Origin: Ecdyonurus torrentis
Taxonomy: Eukaryota; Arthropoda; Insecta; Ephemeroptera; Heptageniidae
Direction: 5' to 3'
NCBI GenBank assembly: GCA_949318235.1
Contig: OX439131.1
Coordinates: forward strand, 32,488,323-32,552,322
DNA: 64,000 nt
The stretch's first letter is position 1. Each line of letters opens with the position of its first letter. This document shows positions 1 through 14,897 of this stretch, piece after piece. Both the position numbers and the translations under genes were made by a program. The notes below the pieces were generated by a model. It was not told where the DNA came from. It worked only from the letters and a program-made list of their open reading frames with translations, and did not search any database.

Positions 1-828
1 ATTAATTTAGTATTGATTTTTAAAATGCCTGTATACTTTATTATTATTATTGAACTAATTGAACGCTTTTGAATCAATATATTCATAAAACATTGACGTG
101 TAAAGTATTAATTAGTTTACTAGAAATATAGAAATCAATAAAAAAGTAATACCATTAGAAAGCAAGTGATTTCAGATTATATTCGCAGATGAAGTTATTG
201 TATTCGAATTTGAAACTTCAATGAACGTACTAATCATAAATTTACCATTTCGTACTTTTATGAGAACGAAACAATGTCTCCATCTTTAAATGATCTTGAA
301 AAAAAGGGGGAAGAAAAAATATATATTGGGATTTCAGAACGTATCAGTTTCAAACTGTCCTATTTTTTAAAACTTTGTTTTATAGAAGATATAGATAAAG
401 TGAAGATTTTGTCTTCACATGTGATTTCTTTATTCGGCACACTGAAATAGCTTAAAGCAAGACTAACTTTTAAATGAACACTTTTTTTTTTCTTTTGTGT
501 TTGAAAAGTATTCTATATAAAGATACAAATCTAAAGGTTAATATTGAGCACTAAATTTTGTAGATTGAAATTATTAAAAGAATACATTCCTCAAAGGCCG
601 ACGCATCCGTCAATATTTGAGCGATAGCCATGCGACAACTTTTGCCTGCTCCCGATTGGCTTAGCGTAAAAGTTAGACCAATCCTAACTCTAGTGGTCCT
701 TGTCGCAAAAAGACCGACGAAATAAAATTAGAAATTTCTCTCCAAGTATAAAAATTAGCAATAATTTATTTATAATCTATTATAAATTTCGTTACTTACG
801 TTATTAATTAGTAATTTGTCTCAATTAA

Positions 829-881
<53 letters not shown>

Positions 882-894
882 TATATATATATAT
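829..894. repeat. (TA)n microsatellite, interrupted
   Basis: An alternating TA tract interrupted once by a short A run at about 875-880. Confidence 0.95.
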
Positions 895-1386
895 TCCCAA
901 TTTCAGTAAACAAACTTTATGTATAAAAAATAAAAAGCCGTCGTTGCTCTTTTATCTAGTTTAAAACAAAAAGAAAATAATTTTTAAAATAATTGTATTG
1001 CATGTTTAAGTTTAAAGGGTCAAGAGTTTGTGGTATTTATCTGGCTAAACGAGATGCCGTGACAACTTAAATAACTCAAACTTCCTAGAAAATAATATTA
1101 GAAGTCTTAGACTATTGAACAATGAACTATTCCAAATTTTTTTTTTTTTACTCTGCTTCTTCTTCATAATTCAAGAATGTGAGATAAAAAAAAATTCCAA
1201 TATTTTTTATATTATTTGTGTTCTATTGTGTTGAAACGTGACGTCACGATTGACACTTTACTTTGAAGAACTATAAAATTCTTTCATAATAAAACTTCTA
1301 CTATTTTTTGTCTATATAATACTAGAATCCTATATAGACGCATTTTTTTGTTATGTGATACATATTAAAAACTTTATGTTATTATG

Positions 1387-1425
<39 letters not shown>

Positions 1426-1429
1426 TATT
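1387..1429. repeat. (TA)n microsatellite
   Basis: Alternating TA with one C interruption near the 3' end. Confidence 0.95.
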
Positions 1430-2204
1430 AATAGAGTTTTAAATAACATTTTAGATTCGTAAATTTTAAATGAGATCATATCATAGTGTTATATTTTATC
1501 ATAAATATATTGCGACGCAAAATTGAAAAACGAGCTTTCTTTACAGAATCATCATGATAAGAAATATATATTTGTGAGTTTCAAATTACTGAATCCTTTT
1601 GTACATGGTTTTTATTTTGTTCTGCTAAGATTGAAAGATGTAAAGAACCGAAAAATGTAAAAAAAAAATTGATTTTATTTCATATTGGGACGCGCACACC
1701 TGTCGACTTATATTCTAAAGTAATTTTCAAAATAACTTAACCTCAACTTTTAACCCCATTCGTTATTTTGTAATAATATAAAGTTTCCTTAGAATTAATG
1801 TATCTATATAAATAAGTATAAGGTTAATATTAAAATTTCATTAACTTTGATACTAAATTTAACATTTTAATAAAATTTTGATTATTTTAAAATTTTTAAA
1901 AAAGAAAACCAAAAGCAATATTTTAATGTAATCAAATCCTTATAATTTTGTGTATTTGAACATTGTGACATTTTCAGTATATTATTGAACTTCTTTAATA
2001 CGTGAGATTTATTCCATTTTAATTGATATTAGCCTGGTGGAGTGCGTTAATTTGCAAAAGAGCGTTGCTGTTAGATGGGTTTAGGTTTTGCGGTGATACC
2101 CGTATAACAAAGCAGACATAGACTCTATATATATACACGTATTAGGTAGATGTATCATCAGACTCCCTGGCTTGCCTGACCAGCTAGTTTAGTCCAATCA
2201 ATGG

Positions 2205-2206
<2 letters not shown>

Positions 2207-2267
<61 letters not shown>
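2207..2267 (+). repeat. (GA)n microsatellite
   Basis: An uninterrupted (AG)n tract of about 60 bp. It follows a GC-richer unique stretch ending in 'AATGGGTC'. Confidence 0.97.
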
Positions 2268-2268
<1 letters not shown>

Positions 2269-3952
2269 CTATCAGGGAACCAGCACTTCTATGTCTATCA
2301 ACTTTATACAAAAATCTAATAAACCTACAGATAATAAAGCCACACAAGATCTTATATTACAACGTTAGAAATCCATGATACTAAATTTATATTTTATAAA
2401 TTCAAATATATTAATCATTTTCAATAATATTAATGCTAATATTTTATTTATAACTGCAGAATAATGAAAAATACCATTAATATTTTGTATTTTATTTTAC
2501 AAATAAAGTAAGTCTATTATTTGTAAATAAGGTTCAAAATACTATAGTTTTTATTTTTTATACAAAAATTTATGAATGATATAAATCGATCTCATCAGCA
2601 TGTTAACTCATTTTGAAAACAAACTATGCGCATTATTCTTAGTACTAGTAATGTTTATATATCAATCTTGCAATTTGATGATTACTTGGATAATAATATG
2701 TCAACTCAATTATTTATTTAATAAGTCTGTTTTAAAACAACTCAAAAGTATCCTAGATTTTAATTAAAACTAAACTTATAGTAAAGTTATTTACAGAATG
2801 TCGTTTTTTTTCTGAGTCCTAGTTTTAAATTCATAAAATTTTAAACAAAATGAACAATTTCTCATTCTTATTAATATTAGCATGAACTAGTTTAATTGAA
2901 TCAGCTGAAAGGAATACGATATTGTGCATTCTAATGAATGCAAATTTCTGTATAAAAACCGCAATTATTATCCATGGTATTTGCTTTTTATACATTCGTT
3001 TATACTTTTGCATTTTAATTTAAAAGGAATGCTATTTTAACTATTCAACTATAAAATATTTTATAAAATAGTATTATAAAATACTTTCAATAAAAAAAAT
3101 CCATATTTTTTTTTCACATGAATTCATTTCTTTATCTAAGAGTTCATAAAAAGAAGTAAAAAATAATGTATAATATTATATAATATTTTATGTTGCATCA
3201 GCTATATAAAAAATGATTTATTAATAGAAAAAAGATTAAAGAAAGTGTACAAGCCATAAGGTGAAATATATTGAATTGATTTATGTTTTTTTTGGAAAGA
3301 AAAAAAATCCTTTCCATCATTCTCCGTTTATAACACTACGCGAAGTATTATTAACATTTATTTATTATTTTTTTATTTCAAATCAATAATCATTTTAATA
3401 GAACGTAACATACAAAAAAAAATCATTAATAACTGTGATTTATTATCGAGTTTGGTAGAGTTACAACTTTGTTTAAAATGAGGAGGTAAAATGTTTTTTT
3501 ATTTCAATATTATACTCTCAATGATATATTGCTTTTTATTAAAAGTGACAAAAAGGTTTTATACTTTTACATAAAATGTTATACATAGCTTAAAAAAAAA
3601 TCATTGTTTATGCTTATATTTTTTTTCTGTTATTTTAATATTAAAGCTTTCATCTTTATAATAATATGTTGTAAGCACAACAGTTGATGTGCTGTATTAA
3701 AAAAAAAAATGCTGCAGTATTTTATTGTTTGTACAATTGTAATACTGTTTTTTTAATGCAAGTAAATTAACTAATTTGAACTTGTTTATGCAAGTTAAAA
3801 TTTTAAGTTAAACATAGTTAAATTTTCATTTTTGTGATGCATCTGTTAAATTTTTAAAATTATTTCTCAATTTCTTATTTCAGTGATCGTATTCTGTAAT
3901 ATAATTACAAACATTACTATTTAATTACCCTTTAGTATTTTTTAAAGTAATT
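2268..3952. other. AT-rich non-coding stretch, nothing recognised
   Basis: Only short A/T runs are present. I see no convincing open frame, repeat boundary or RNA gene. Confidence 0.6.
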
Positions 3953-3955
3953 CAA

Positions 3956-4161
3956 TAGAGGTTATCGGTTTATCGCGCGGGGAAAGCTAAGGGTCCCCTA
4001 ATTTAACATTACGCTTATGGGGAAAAACACGTTTTTTTGCGATTTTTGAGAAAACTACTCCACCGATTTCGGAGAAATTTAAATGGCAAATACTAGACAT
4101 ACTTTTACGTGTTTTAAGCTATAATCATTTTTAAGCATTTTTTTAAAACCGATAACCTCTA
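3956..4161. mobile_element. TA-flanked MITE, about 202 bp
   Basis: The ends are a perfect inverted repeat: CAATAGAGGTTATCGGTTT at 3953-3971 and its reverse complement at 4146-4164. TA dinucleotides at 3956-3957 and 4160-4161 fit a TA target duplication around a 202-bp element starting GAGGTTATCGG. The interior (3972-4144) is distinctly less AT-rich than its surroundings and has no coding frame. A non-autonomous Tc1/mariner-type element is the likeliest reading from the TA flanks, but no transposase is present to prove it. The symmetry continues a few bases beyond the TA, so the exact boundary is uncertain. Confidence 0.75.
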
Positions 4162-4164
4162 TTG

Positions 4165-5189
4165 CATTTTCAATTACTGAAAAAATTATAAATTTTTTGA
4201 ATAAATTTGTTATTTATTACCAATATCCATGCAAACTTTTATATTAATGAAGTATTAAAATTAAATAATCTATGATTAATTAAACGTTTTCATTTTTTTT
4301 GTCAATAATAATAATAAAATCGTTTTTATTAAGAGGCTACAAAAGGTACAAGGACAAGGCCACTAGCGTGGTCCTCTGACATTACAGAATGATTTACCAC
4401 AGTAATTTTAAATACAGTATAATTTAGTTTCTGTAGTATACTGTTCATATAGTATATAATTAATAGGAAGCTGAACCATTACAAGCTGAGTATATAGTAG
4501 AAACATTATTTTTTGTACCTTAAATTGATTACTTGTATATTATATAATTTAGTTTCAAAAATACTATTTTTATAATATACAATTAGGAGTATCACAATAT
4601 TATGCTATTACATGCAAATAGCAGTAGATACAGCATTTCATTAAAAATTTAGCCTCAACTTATGTGAAAATTTTCAGATTAATTTACATAATATAAAATT
4701 AGTCATTTTCTTATTTATACAGTTTACAATTATTTTATCCGTTTACTATTTACTTGTTTTTATTTAGCGATTTAGTAGTTAATACATATAATTGTATATT
4801 TTGTGATTAAAAACTTCCTAGAATTCTATAAGTTTTTTTTTTTTTTTTTTAATAGCAAATTGATACTAGTTATGACAAAATATGGTTAAATTGTCTTTTC
4901 CGTTTTTTATTATTATTATTTTTAAGCAATAAAATAAAATAATCTGTGATAGCTGGTTGATTATTTCACTTCATTGATTTTGTTCATTTTTCTGTTTGTT
5001 TTTCAAAAGAGAAATAAATATTTTTCTACAAATTCACCACTGGAACATTATAAATTATGAAGTTTTTTTTTTTAAAAAATGAAGAAGGAAAAAATAATAT
5101 TTTATTATGATTGAGGCATTTACAAAGCGATTTATGATGTGTTTGGAAAGGGAAAGAGAAAACAGATTTATTTCAACATAAAAATATTA

Positions 5190-5224
<35 letters not shown>

Positions 5225-6185
5225 AAAGGAAATACTTCATCTGTACAATAGATTTTTACGTTAAATCTTTCCCTAACATGTTTGTTTTGGTTTTAAAAAA
5301 AACATATAGTCATTGTATTCTAAATTAAACTTTTACAAAGTTGTATTTCATTAAAAGCTTAAAAACCAACGGTATTGAATATACAACGAGCTGTTAATAT
5401 TTAAATTTAAAAAAAGTGAATGTGTGCGCTTTTTGTTAAATATTATCTAAAATATCGATAAAGCGTAATTAATTATTTATAATTAATCGTATTGGATATT
5501 TAATGCAAAATGATATTATGATTGTAATTCTCATCATGACAGTAAAATGTGTATCATATAACTATCCACTTAAATCTGTTAATGAGTTTATTTTTATTTT
5601 TTTCATAACCATATTTCATTTCTATGGTGATAAAATATGCATTGAGTTTTTATATTATATACATTGTAAGCTTTTATAATATAAAGCAACACAACATGTT
5701 GAAAGTTTTACTTTTTAACAAAATTTTATTATGTTGTTATGATTTACATTGGATAGCAAAAAAAAAAAAAGTATAATGATACTAAAAGCATGATATGTAA
5801 TATTCATATTTTCAAATATGATAACTTTTACAATTATTAAATTTATTAACACAAAAAGTTTCAAAATAATGATTAAGACTTGGGAAAAGTGTTGTTTTTT
5901 TCTTCTTCAATTTTTAAGTAATAACATTTGTGTATGAAGTTTCATTTAATTTTATACTACTAATCTAAACTCTGATAAGAGGATTACCAATTTTAATTTT
6001 GATTTTCAACAATATCATACGATGGCTGGTGATGAGTTCAATAAATTTCTGGTCTTTTTATGTTTGCCAAAAAAAAAAAAAAAAAAATCAATCAATCAAT
6101 CACGATGCATATAGTTTTTGTAACATATGTTCAGTTCCCTAGTGTTTAATTTATGAAGTTTTTTTGACTTAAAAAACTTTATATT
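4165..6185. other. AT-rich non-coding stretch with poly-A tracts
   Basis: This holds poly-T near 4832-4851, a 30-bp poly-A tract at 5193-5222, and A-runs near 5759-5770 and 6069-6087, the last followed by (TCAA)n. No gene or transposon boundary is recognised. Confidence 0.6.
5193..5222. repeat. poly-A tract, about 30 bp
   Basis: An uninterrupted A run. No retroelement body is recognisable upstream, so I call it only a homopolymer tract. Confidence 0.9.
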
Positions 6186-6186
6186 A

Positions 6187-6440
<254 letters not shown>

Positions 6441-7904
6441 TTACTTAGCCATAACATCAAAATAAAAGAAATATATTTTTTAAATTAAAGAAATAAAAAC
6501 ATGATATTTAATTCAACGGTTTTATTTTATAATAATTCTTATTTGTATGAAGTTTGATTTTTTTTTTCTCCTTTTAAAAAGATAAGAGATACTTTAATGT
6601 CTTTCATTTTCACCAATAATATTTTATTCTGAGCAACGCTAGAAGGCTTTTTAGAAAATCCTTCACCTCTTCAAAGTAATACAAGAAGAAGAGTAGCTGA
6701 GATAAGCGATGAAGAATGGTCTACGTATCTTACAGGGAAAAAAAGTAAAATAAAATATAAAAAAAGTCATGGCAAGCACAGGAGCAAAGTGAGATCATGT
6801 CAAATATGTTTTTTTTTTTTTTTTTTTTTTTTTCTTCTATACTTTTTACCGATTTTTTTTTTTCGGTTTTACGTACTGAACAAACGCCATTAACTAACTA
6901 GTTGCGCTTATTTCATACTCTTTGTCATTCATTCTTACTTTTTATCTTATAATGTGTGAGTTTTTTGTTCGTTAAATAAAAACTTTTTAGTTTAAATGTA
7001 CAAAATGTTTAAAATACAAATCATATATTTGATACATATTTACAATATTAAAAGTGCAAAAATATTTGAATTAATCCGTTAACTATTTAAATTTATGTGT
7101 AATATTTTTGGCAACACTATTACATTAAATTCAATGAACAATAATATTTTTCTATATCCTATTTTAAATATATTGAAATGGATTTTTTTTAAGCAGACAT
7201 CGCAAACAATATTTTAAAACATTTATAATAAAGCTATGATATTATTATAATAACCATACTATAAAATTACTTAAAAATTGGCTATTTTCCATGAACTCGT
7301 TTTCAAGTAGATATTTCTTTATATAATAATAAATTTAATTTCAAATGCATGAAATAAAGTAAAGATACATTCAATTCAATGCAGACATACCATAATTTTG
7401 TAATTTATACTTATTTTAATAGTATTATATATCTCTTCCGTAAGATTGAATTAGTTTTTTATATATATATATTCGATCCATTCTATAATCTACCAACAGA
7501 ATAGTCACGATATATGTACAAAAATTAAAATATAAAAGCTAATTGGGAGTTTATTTGGTATGATATTATTTTAGCTAAATTCCAATGTCATAAAATAACA
7601 AAATTTAAATATAAAAAACCTCAAATTTTATAAATAGCAATGTTATTTTATATTATAATATACAATATATAACAACACAAATCCAAACCAAAACATACAG
7701 ATTATTGAGAATTTGTTGGAATTTTTTTTAAATACCTAATATAATACTGTAATTTGTATAATTCTATACAAAAGTTTGGTATTTTTTTTGTGTCCTCGTG
7801 TATGTATATCTTTTTATATTATGTTATTGTATGAATGACAGTATAATGACTATATTAATGTCAATATTTATCATACAAATTTAAATTTGATATGATTTAG
7901 TGTG

Positions 7905-7923
7905 ACACACACACACACACACA

Positions 7924-7988
<65 letters not shown>
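7905..7988. repeat. (AC)n(AT)n compound microsatellite
   Basis: About 17 bp of (AC)n runs into about 65 bp of (AT)n, then an imperfect (CA) tail at about 7989-8002. Confidence 0.95.
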
Positions 7989-7994
<6 letters not shown>

Positions 7995-8446
7995 CACACA
8001 CATAGGCATATTTTTAGGTTGAAATAAATATCCATTAAGAAACATTTTCAATACGTTTGCAATATTTTTTTTTTATCAGTATTATAGGGTTGAGAAATTT
8101 ATCATTTTTTAAGCTTAAATGACGTGTATGTAATGCGACGTTGTAGTTTGCTACTGCTGTTGTTGTTTGGCAGTTTTCATCTCCCACACGCTTCACTCGT
8201 TTCATTTTATCAGTTGAACTAATGTCGTGATACACATTATACTATACTTTACCACAACAAAAGAATATTTAGTGTTGACCTCATTGAGCGCATTGAAATG
8301 ATCGTAAATAAAGAATACTTTGTAAAATTTATTAATAAATAATTTTTAATTTTTTTATTTCTGTTTTAATGTACATAACGTGTGTGTATGCATGTACTGC
8401 CAAAGTATTCAGCGCTAGCCTGTTTTTGGTTGACAGTAAATGAATG

Positions 8447-8449
<3 letters not shown>

Positions 8450-8535
<86 letters not shown>
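8450..8535 (+). repeat. (GA)n microsatellite
   Basis: About 86 bp of uninterrupted (AG)n, preceded by a short (TGAA)n run. Confidence 0.97.
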
Positions 8536-8538
<3 letters not shown>

Positions 8539-8884
8539 GGAATCTTATTCTTTAATTCAAATCTTAAATTTCTTACCTTGTTAAATTTATTTTTTAGTCG
8601 CTAAATTGGATTGTAATTTATCATAGTAATGAAACACGAGCTATGAGATAACTACATTAAAAATAATTTTTCAAGTCTGAAAATTGTAGGTGTTAACTGA
8701 TTTAATGAATTTCAATGAAATATTCAAGAAAAAGTCTCATTTTTAACGTTGACAATAGGCAATTTAGAAAACCAAAATTTTTAAATAAGCGAATTTATCC
8801 TTAAAATGATGAAAGAAGTTTAACAAATTATAAAATCATGTGAGAAAAGGTCAATTCCCTAAACTAATAGTTTTTTTTTATTCT

Positions 8885-9213
8885 TTAAGGCATAGAAAAC
8901 ATGAAACAAAGCGTTGTTTTTAATCATTAAACACAAAATGGGATCTACAAAACTGATGATAATTTTTACCAGAATGTGAAAAAGAGAGCTTGAAAAAACC
9001 GAAAAGTATGCAATTTGCGTGAATATTTCTGTTTATGACGTCAGAAACAGGCAAAAATTAGTATGAAAATGTTGTGCGGGTTGCATAAATTGAAATTTTC
9101 TGATCACTGCTACGGCGCTACAGTTGGGCTTTGAGAACAATTAATGTTATTTATTTACCATCAAGTGCTTTGTTATATAAATGCTAATGTTTTCATGTTG
9201 TCTATGCCTTTAA
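8885..9213 (+). mobile_element. Family 1 TTAA-flanked MITE, copy 1 (subtype b)
   Basis: TTAA at 8885-8888 is followed by GGCATAGAAAACATGAAAC. The right end reads TTTCATGTTGTCTATGCC before TTAA at 9210-9213. This subtype has longer, cleaner terminal inverted repeats than the others. The interior carries family landmarks: AATTTTTACCAGAATGT, the palindrome-like TTTATGACGTCAGAAAC (TGACGTCA at 9036) and TTGTGCGGGTTGCATAAAT. There is no coding capacity. Orientation is defined as the strand beginning AGSCATAGA(C/A)NACAT. Confidence 0.85.
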
Positions 9214-10931
<1,718 letters not shown>

Positions 10932-11145
10932 CACGGAAAGAAAACATAACGTAATTTATGCTGCATTTATGTCATTATAGCATAAATAATACTACATTAG
11001 AACAACGTAAATAATTATGCTGTATAATATACTAATTATTCTATGTGACATAGTTATTATGCAGTATAGTATAAATTATGCTGTATTGAACAAATTGTGC
11101 TGCAAATGGGCTAGCATAATTATTACGTAGTTATTTTTATCCGTG
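10932..11145. mobile_element. Foldback MITE with CACGGA ends, about 214 bp
   Basis: The left end CACGGAAAGAAAACATAACG pairs imperfectly with the right end, which read in reverse complement begins CACGGATAAAAATAAC and continues to ACGTAAT. The interior repeats a motif, ATTATGCTGTA or TTATGCWGTAT, in both orientations (for example near 10957, 11015, 11060 and 11077), so the whole element is partly palindromic. No clear target duplication and no coding frame. The superfamily is unassigned. Confidence 0.6.
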
Positions 11146-12106
11146 TATGTAATTTAATTTATTAGTAGCTCAAATAATCATTCCTGGAGATTGAGTAAAT
11201 AAACTTATACAGCTATACGAAATCAATTTATTAATATATTTTAAGTGCCTATATATCATTAGCTGAATAGCAGAATCGTATCAATAATGATATGGAGCGT
11301 GAGGTAGTTTTGTGGTAACTTTTGATATCGTGAATTCCAAACATTTGAACATGCAAAGGTAGACCAGGAAGAAACACTTTCATTGGATTATATCTAAACT
11401 GGTGCTAACCATACCCCAGATCTGTCACCGCACTTATTAAGCTAGACCTCTGTGGGTTAGGTCAAGTTTTTAATAATAATAATAAAATATATATATATAA
11501 AAATAAAAATACATTTTCACTATAGTATACAGTATAATTTATTTATACTATGTTTTCACTTAATATCGGCTGACCGTTTCATTATATGTAGCAATATGTT
11601 TCACTATAACTTTCCACTAAGTTAACAAGTTCCCAGGTCACTTGTTTCTATTATCAACCTAATTCATCAATTGATAAAATAAATACGAAAAGTCAAGTTA
11701 AATGTATTAGTTACAAAATGTATTGTGTAATTTGTGGTAACTTGAGATAAAGTGCATCTCTGCTAGTGCAGTGATTGCTTCTGCTTTGATTGTGTGGCTT
11801 TTCATTGCAGTAACCACAAAATACTAATCTCTTTCTAGAGGTTGATTTCTAAAGTAAAAACCACTAAGTGAGTGAGATACCCTCTTTAACATTAACGTTC
11901 CATTCAAGTATTTGTTTTTAACCCTCTTTTTAAAAGAAACAGGATGCATTTTCGTAGAAATGCACTAAGAGAATTTCTAAGAAACTATATAATATATATA
12001 TATAAAACTTTTGGCTTTTCTCATTTATCATCTCTCAGCCTTTTTTAAAATTGTTTTGCAAATGCACTTTACTTCTTAAATAAGGTTGGCTTCTTCGTTT
12101 ATTTTT

Positions 12107-12109
<3 letters not shown>

Positions 12110-12189
<80 letters not shown>
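12110..12189 (-). repeat. (CT)n microsatellite
   Basis: About 80 bp of uninterrupted (TC)n, equivalent to (GA)n on the minus strand. Confidence 0.97.
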
Positions 12190-12191
<2 letters not shown>

Positions 12192-12822
12192 GGAAAAAAT
12201 CTTTTCATTAGAGAAAAAGTTACGAAACAAAAAATTACTGCAATTTTTAATTGAAAGACTTTGTATGTCACAGAACTTTTTAAATGTCATTGAATTAATA
12301 TTTTAAGCCTATTCAATTTTAGTAAACTAAGCGATTTAATTATTATATATTTTAGAAAGAAAGACCTACAGACTTTTTTTTCCCCCTTTTCAAATGTTCT
12401 TTTTACTAACCACACAGATGCATTGATATATTTGATATAAAATAGTACATGTAAGTACTGAGTGACCTTAATATGATATAATAACGAGTACTATTGCTTT
12501 TGATACTACAAGACTTATGTTCTTTGCTTTTGATAAAACTAAACAATTCAATGAATGAGTTCTAAAATTATACAAATTGTAAAGAAAATAATGATAATAT
12601 TATATACTTATTAAAATATACACAAAACTGGAAGAAAATGTATTCGTAGAATATAGAAAAGTCCTTCTAAAAGATATGTTTATAAAGAAGCAACTATTAT
12701 TATGGTCACACAAGAAAATAAAGTGTCATTTTGGATATTATGTAAATTTAAACATTTAAATTAAACTATATTATTTTTAGTTCAATCTTATAATTTTATG
12801 TAATGTAGAAGTGGTAAAATGA

Positions 12823-12915
12823 GTCTCTCTCTCTCTCTCTCTCTTACTTTTTACTTATATGCGTGTGTGTATGCATGTGTGTGTGAAGGAGAGAGAGAGA
12901 GAGAGAGAGAGAGAG
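12823..12915. repeat. mixed (CT)n, (TG)n and (GA)n repeat
   Basis: A (CT)n run (12823-12843) and an imperfect (TG)n stretch (12860-12885) are followed by (GA)n (12889-12915). Confidence 0.9.
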
Positions 12916-13246
12916 CTAGAGCTGGGTTTAATAATCCCACTTCTCGCTTTTGTCCGACACCTTCATCCATTATTCAAGTGTCCCAACTCTGTTCTGTTCG
13001 TTTCTCATGTGGCAAGGGTGGTTGGTTGTGGGGTGTATACTACACTGCTAAACTTGCTTGCTTTTCCTTACTCTATACGTTTGGTCCACGAGGCATTCAT
13101 TTCATTTTCACGACTAGAGACTTGCCTGCCTACTTGCCTGGCTGCCTCCTTAACGTTGATTTACATGCATTTTACACTCACTTTGAAATGCGTCTCTCTT
13201 TCTTTCTCTCTCTTCCTTTTCTTTTATACATCTTATTTTAAGAATG

Positions 13247-13274
<28 letters not shown>
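13247..13274. repeat. poly-A tract, 28 bp
   Basis: An uninterrupted A run after a GC-richer unique stretch. I see no retroelement structure upstream. Confidence 0.9.
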
Positions 13275-13278
<4 letters not shown>

Positions 13279-13651
13279 ATGAATCAATCTAACAATAATT
13301 TAACATTTTTTTTATTGTAATTTTCAATTGAAGGAAAAGAATCATTTATGGTTTTGATTTCTAACTGACTTCGAATACGATTTGATTTATTAAATTTTCA
13401 GTATACATTTAGCAAATTTTATTACGTATTACATAGATCCTTTTATATAGTTTTAGCACGCTCTACTTAATAATTTACTTCAGCATCGTTATAACCATTT
13501 TTTTATTTAGTTTTTATTTGTTGTACATTTTTTCTTCTTCTTCTTCTTTTTTTTTTTTTTTTTTTTTTTTTTGCAATTGAACTTGCTACATTGTAAAAGA
13601 CAACATTCCTTACCTGAAAAAAAAACTCTCTAAAAGTTTCTTTCCTTGTTA

Positions 13652-14050
13652 TATTATTTTTTTATTTTTTTTTTTATTTTTTTTCTATCAAACCTCTAGG
13701 CGAGGTACAACTTATGCTAGCTATTTACATATTTACATTGCATTTATACTGAATTTACACTCCCGAGACTTCCGAAACCCTATCATAAGATTCGCGGGTT
13801 CTTCCATGGCGGGTCGGCCATGGCCTGGCAAATTCTTCCCGGCATTCGCCTTTACATACCGAGGAAACCATGGAAACCTCGGTCAGGAAGTCGGTAGAGG
13901 AATACCCTGAGATATCCCTTCCACCTCCCGAATGCACTGTGTATTTCCGGTGGACAAAGCTTATTGATAAACTTTGCCTCTGCCGGGAATCGAACCCGTG
14001 ACCCCTCGCGGACGAGTCAGACACGCATCCACTAGACCACAGTGCTCGGT
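13652..14050 (-). mobile_element. tRNA-headed SINE (SINE 1)
   Basis: Read on the minus strand, the element begins near 14050 with a tRNA-like head. It has a box A (TGGTCTAGTGG, 14029-14039) and a perfect box B (GGTTCGATTCC, 13986-13996), separated by about 32 nt, which is normal tRNA spacing. A body of about 300 bp follows and ends in an A-rich tail with T interruptions at about 13652-13685. The body segment at 13841-13945 contains GGCATTCGCC, GAAACCATGGAAACC and CACCTCCCGAAT (plus-strand spelling). All three recur in order, slightly diverged, in the SINE at 48976-49385, which has a different head. Transcription would be by RNA polymerase III from the internal boxes. A minus-strand open frame of 89 codons over this element is incidental. 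It is not a functional tRNA gene, because the head runs directly into the SINE body. Confidence 0.88.
13986..14039 (-). promoter_or_regulatory. Internal Pol III promoter (boxes A and B) of SINE 1
   Basis: Box A is at 14029-14039 and box B at 13986-13996 on the minus strand. Both match the usual tRNA-type consensus closely, so this SINE may be one of the less decayed elements here. Confidence 0.8.
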
Positions 14051-14831
14051 TGTTATATTATGAGAATGTGTTTTTGAAAATGTTACTTTCTATCTTTTAT
14101 ACTCGAACGAAACAACTTGATCTCAAAATAGCTTTTGTTACCAAATTTTAATGGTGTAAAAATAAAATATTAAAACATTTCATTCATTCTAAATTTCTAT
14201 TTTGTGATAATTTGATACAAAAACACATCATATAAATTTTGAATGCTTCATTTTTTCCCCTCATTTTACCTTTTCTCTGTGCTAACTAATAATATATGTT
14301 ATTATACTTATTATTCAAAAGGGCTATAAATTTCAATACATCTTACTTGTGATTATATCGGCGTTTGAAATTTAAAAAAAAGCTTAATTTTAAAGCTACT
14401 TAATAGCTAAAATTGTGGAGTTTTAAAATACTACATATTTCAGGTACGTTCTGTGTTTGTTTTTTTGTTTTTTAAAATCTATAGTATCTGAGTTACATAC
14501 ATTTTGACTCGAGTGTTCAATTGCACTAAATTATTCGTGACTATACTGTTGGGTAGTTTTCATTCAAGATCTGTTTTGTTTTATTCAGTTAGACGTGCTG
14601 AATGGTCAGTTTTCTCTGCACGAACATTCACTAAAGTACACAATGCAAAGTGGACTATTGCCAATAAATGCTTAACAAAACAGCATTGTAAATTCAATTT
14701 GAATTCAGCAGTTGGGTTTCCATTGTATTTTCAGAAATTGAAATTATATTTCTTTGGCTGCATACTATTACTATTAAGTTTTATAGACTTTAAGTGAAAA
14801 TTACATCAACTATACTGAATGTTTAAATACA

Positions 14832-14834
<3 letters not shown>

Positions 14835-14894
<60 letters not shown>
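14835..14894 (+). repeat. (GA)n microsatellite
   Basis: About 60 bp of uninterrupted (GA)n. Confidence 0.97.

Positions 14895-14897
<3 letters not shown>

Larger units (their letters stand above)
1..2206. other. AT-rich non-coding stretch
   Basis: No gene is visible. The stretch is broken by (TA)n tracts near 829-894 and 1387-1429. A GC-richer patch at about 590-715 contains a weak inverted repeat (GCGACAA at about 633 against TTGTCGC at about 705). Another at about 2030-2200 lies just before a (GA)n tract. Neither patch gives a coding frame I recognise. A perfect 12-bp palindrome, CGTGACGTCACG, lies at 1237-1248. Confidence 0.6.
11146..13651. other. Non-coding stretch with (CT)n/(GA)n arrays
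   Basis: A GC-richer unique patch lies at about 11290-11470. There is a (TC)n array at 12110-12189, then a CT/TG/GA mixture at 12823-12915. The unique stretch at about 12920-13190 is noticeably richer in GC, but its overlapping open frames are fed by the microsatellites. Poly-A at 13247-13274 and poly-T at about 13549-13572 follow. Confidence 0.55.

Noticed and set aside
5193..5222. Poly-A tract as a processed pseudogene or SINE tail
   Set aside because: No transcript-like or SINE-like body is recognisable upstream on either strand.
12819..13320. Two overlapping open frames of 140 and 153 codons
   Set aside because: Both start in (CT)n/(TG)n/(GA)n repeat and run through unique sequence in two different frames, so coding in either is not supported. 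The unique part is kept as a GC-richer island.
13755..14024. Minus-strand open frame of 89 codons
   Set aside because: It lies wholly inside SINE 1, including its tRNA-like head.
13980..14050. Possible functional tRNA gene
   Set aside because: Good A and B boxes, but the head is followed directly by a SINE body and A-rich tail, and I could not confirm a complete cloverleaf with acceptor pairing.
14504..14797. Plus-strand open frame of 97 codons
   Set aside because: No recognised motif; AT-rich codons and a position just before a (GA)n array suggest a chance frame.
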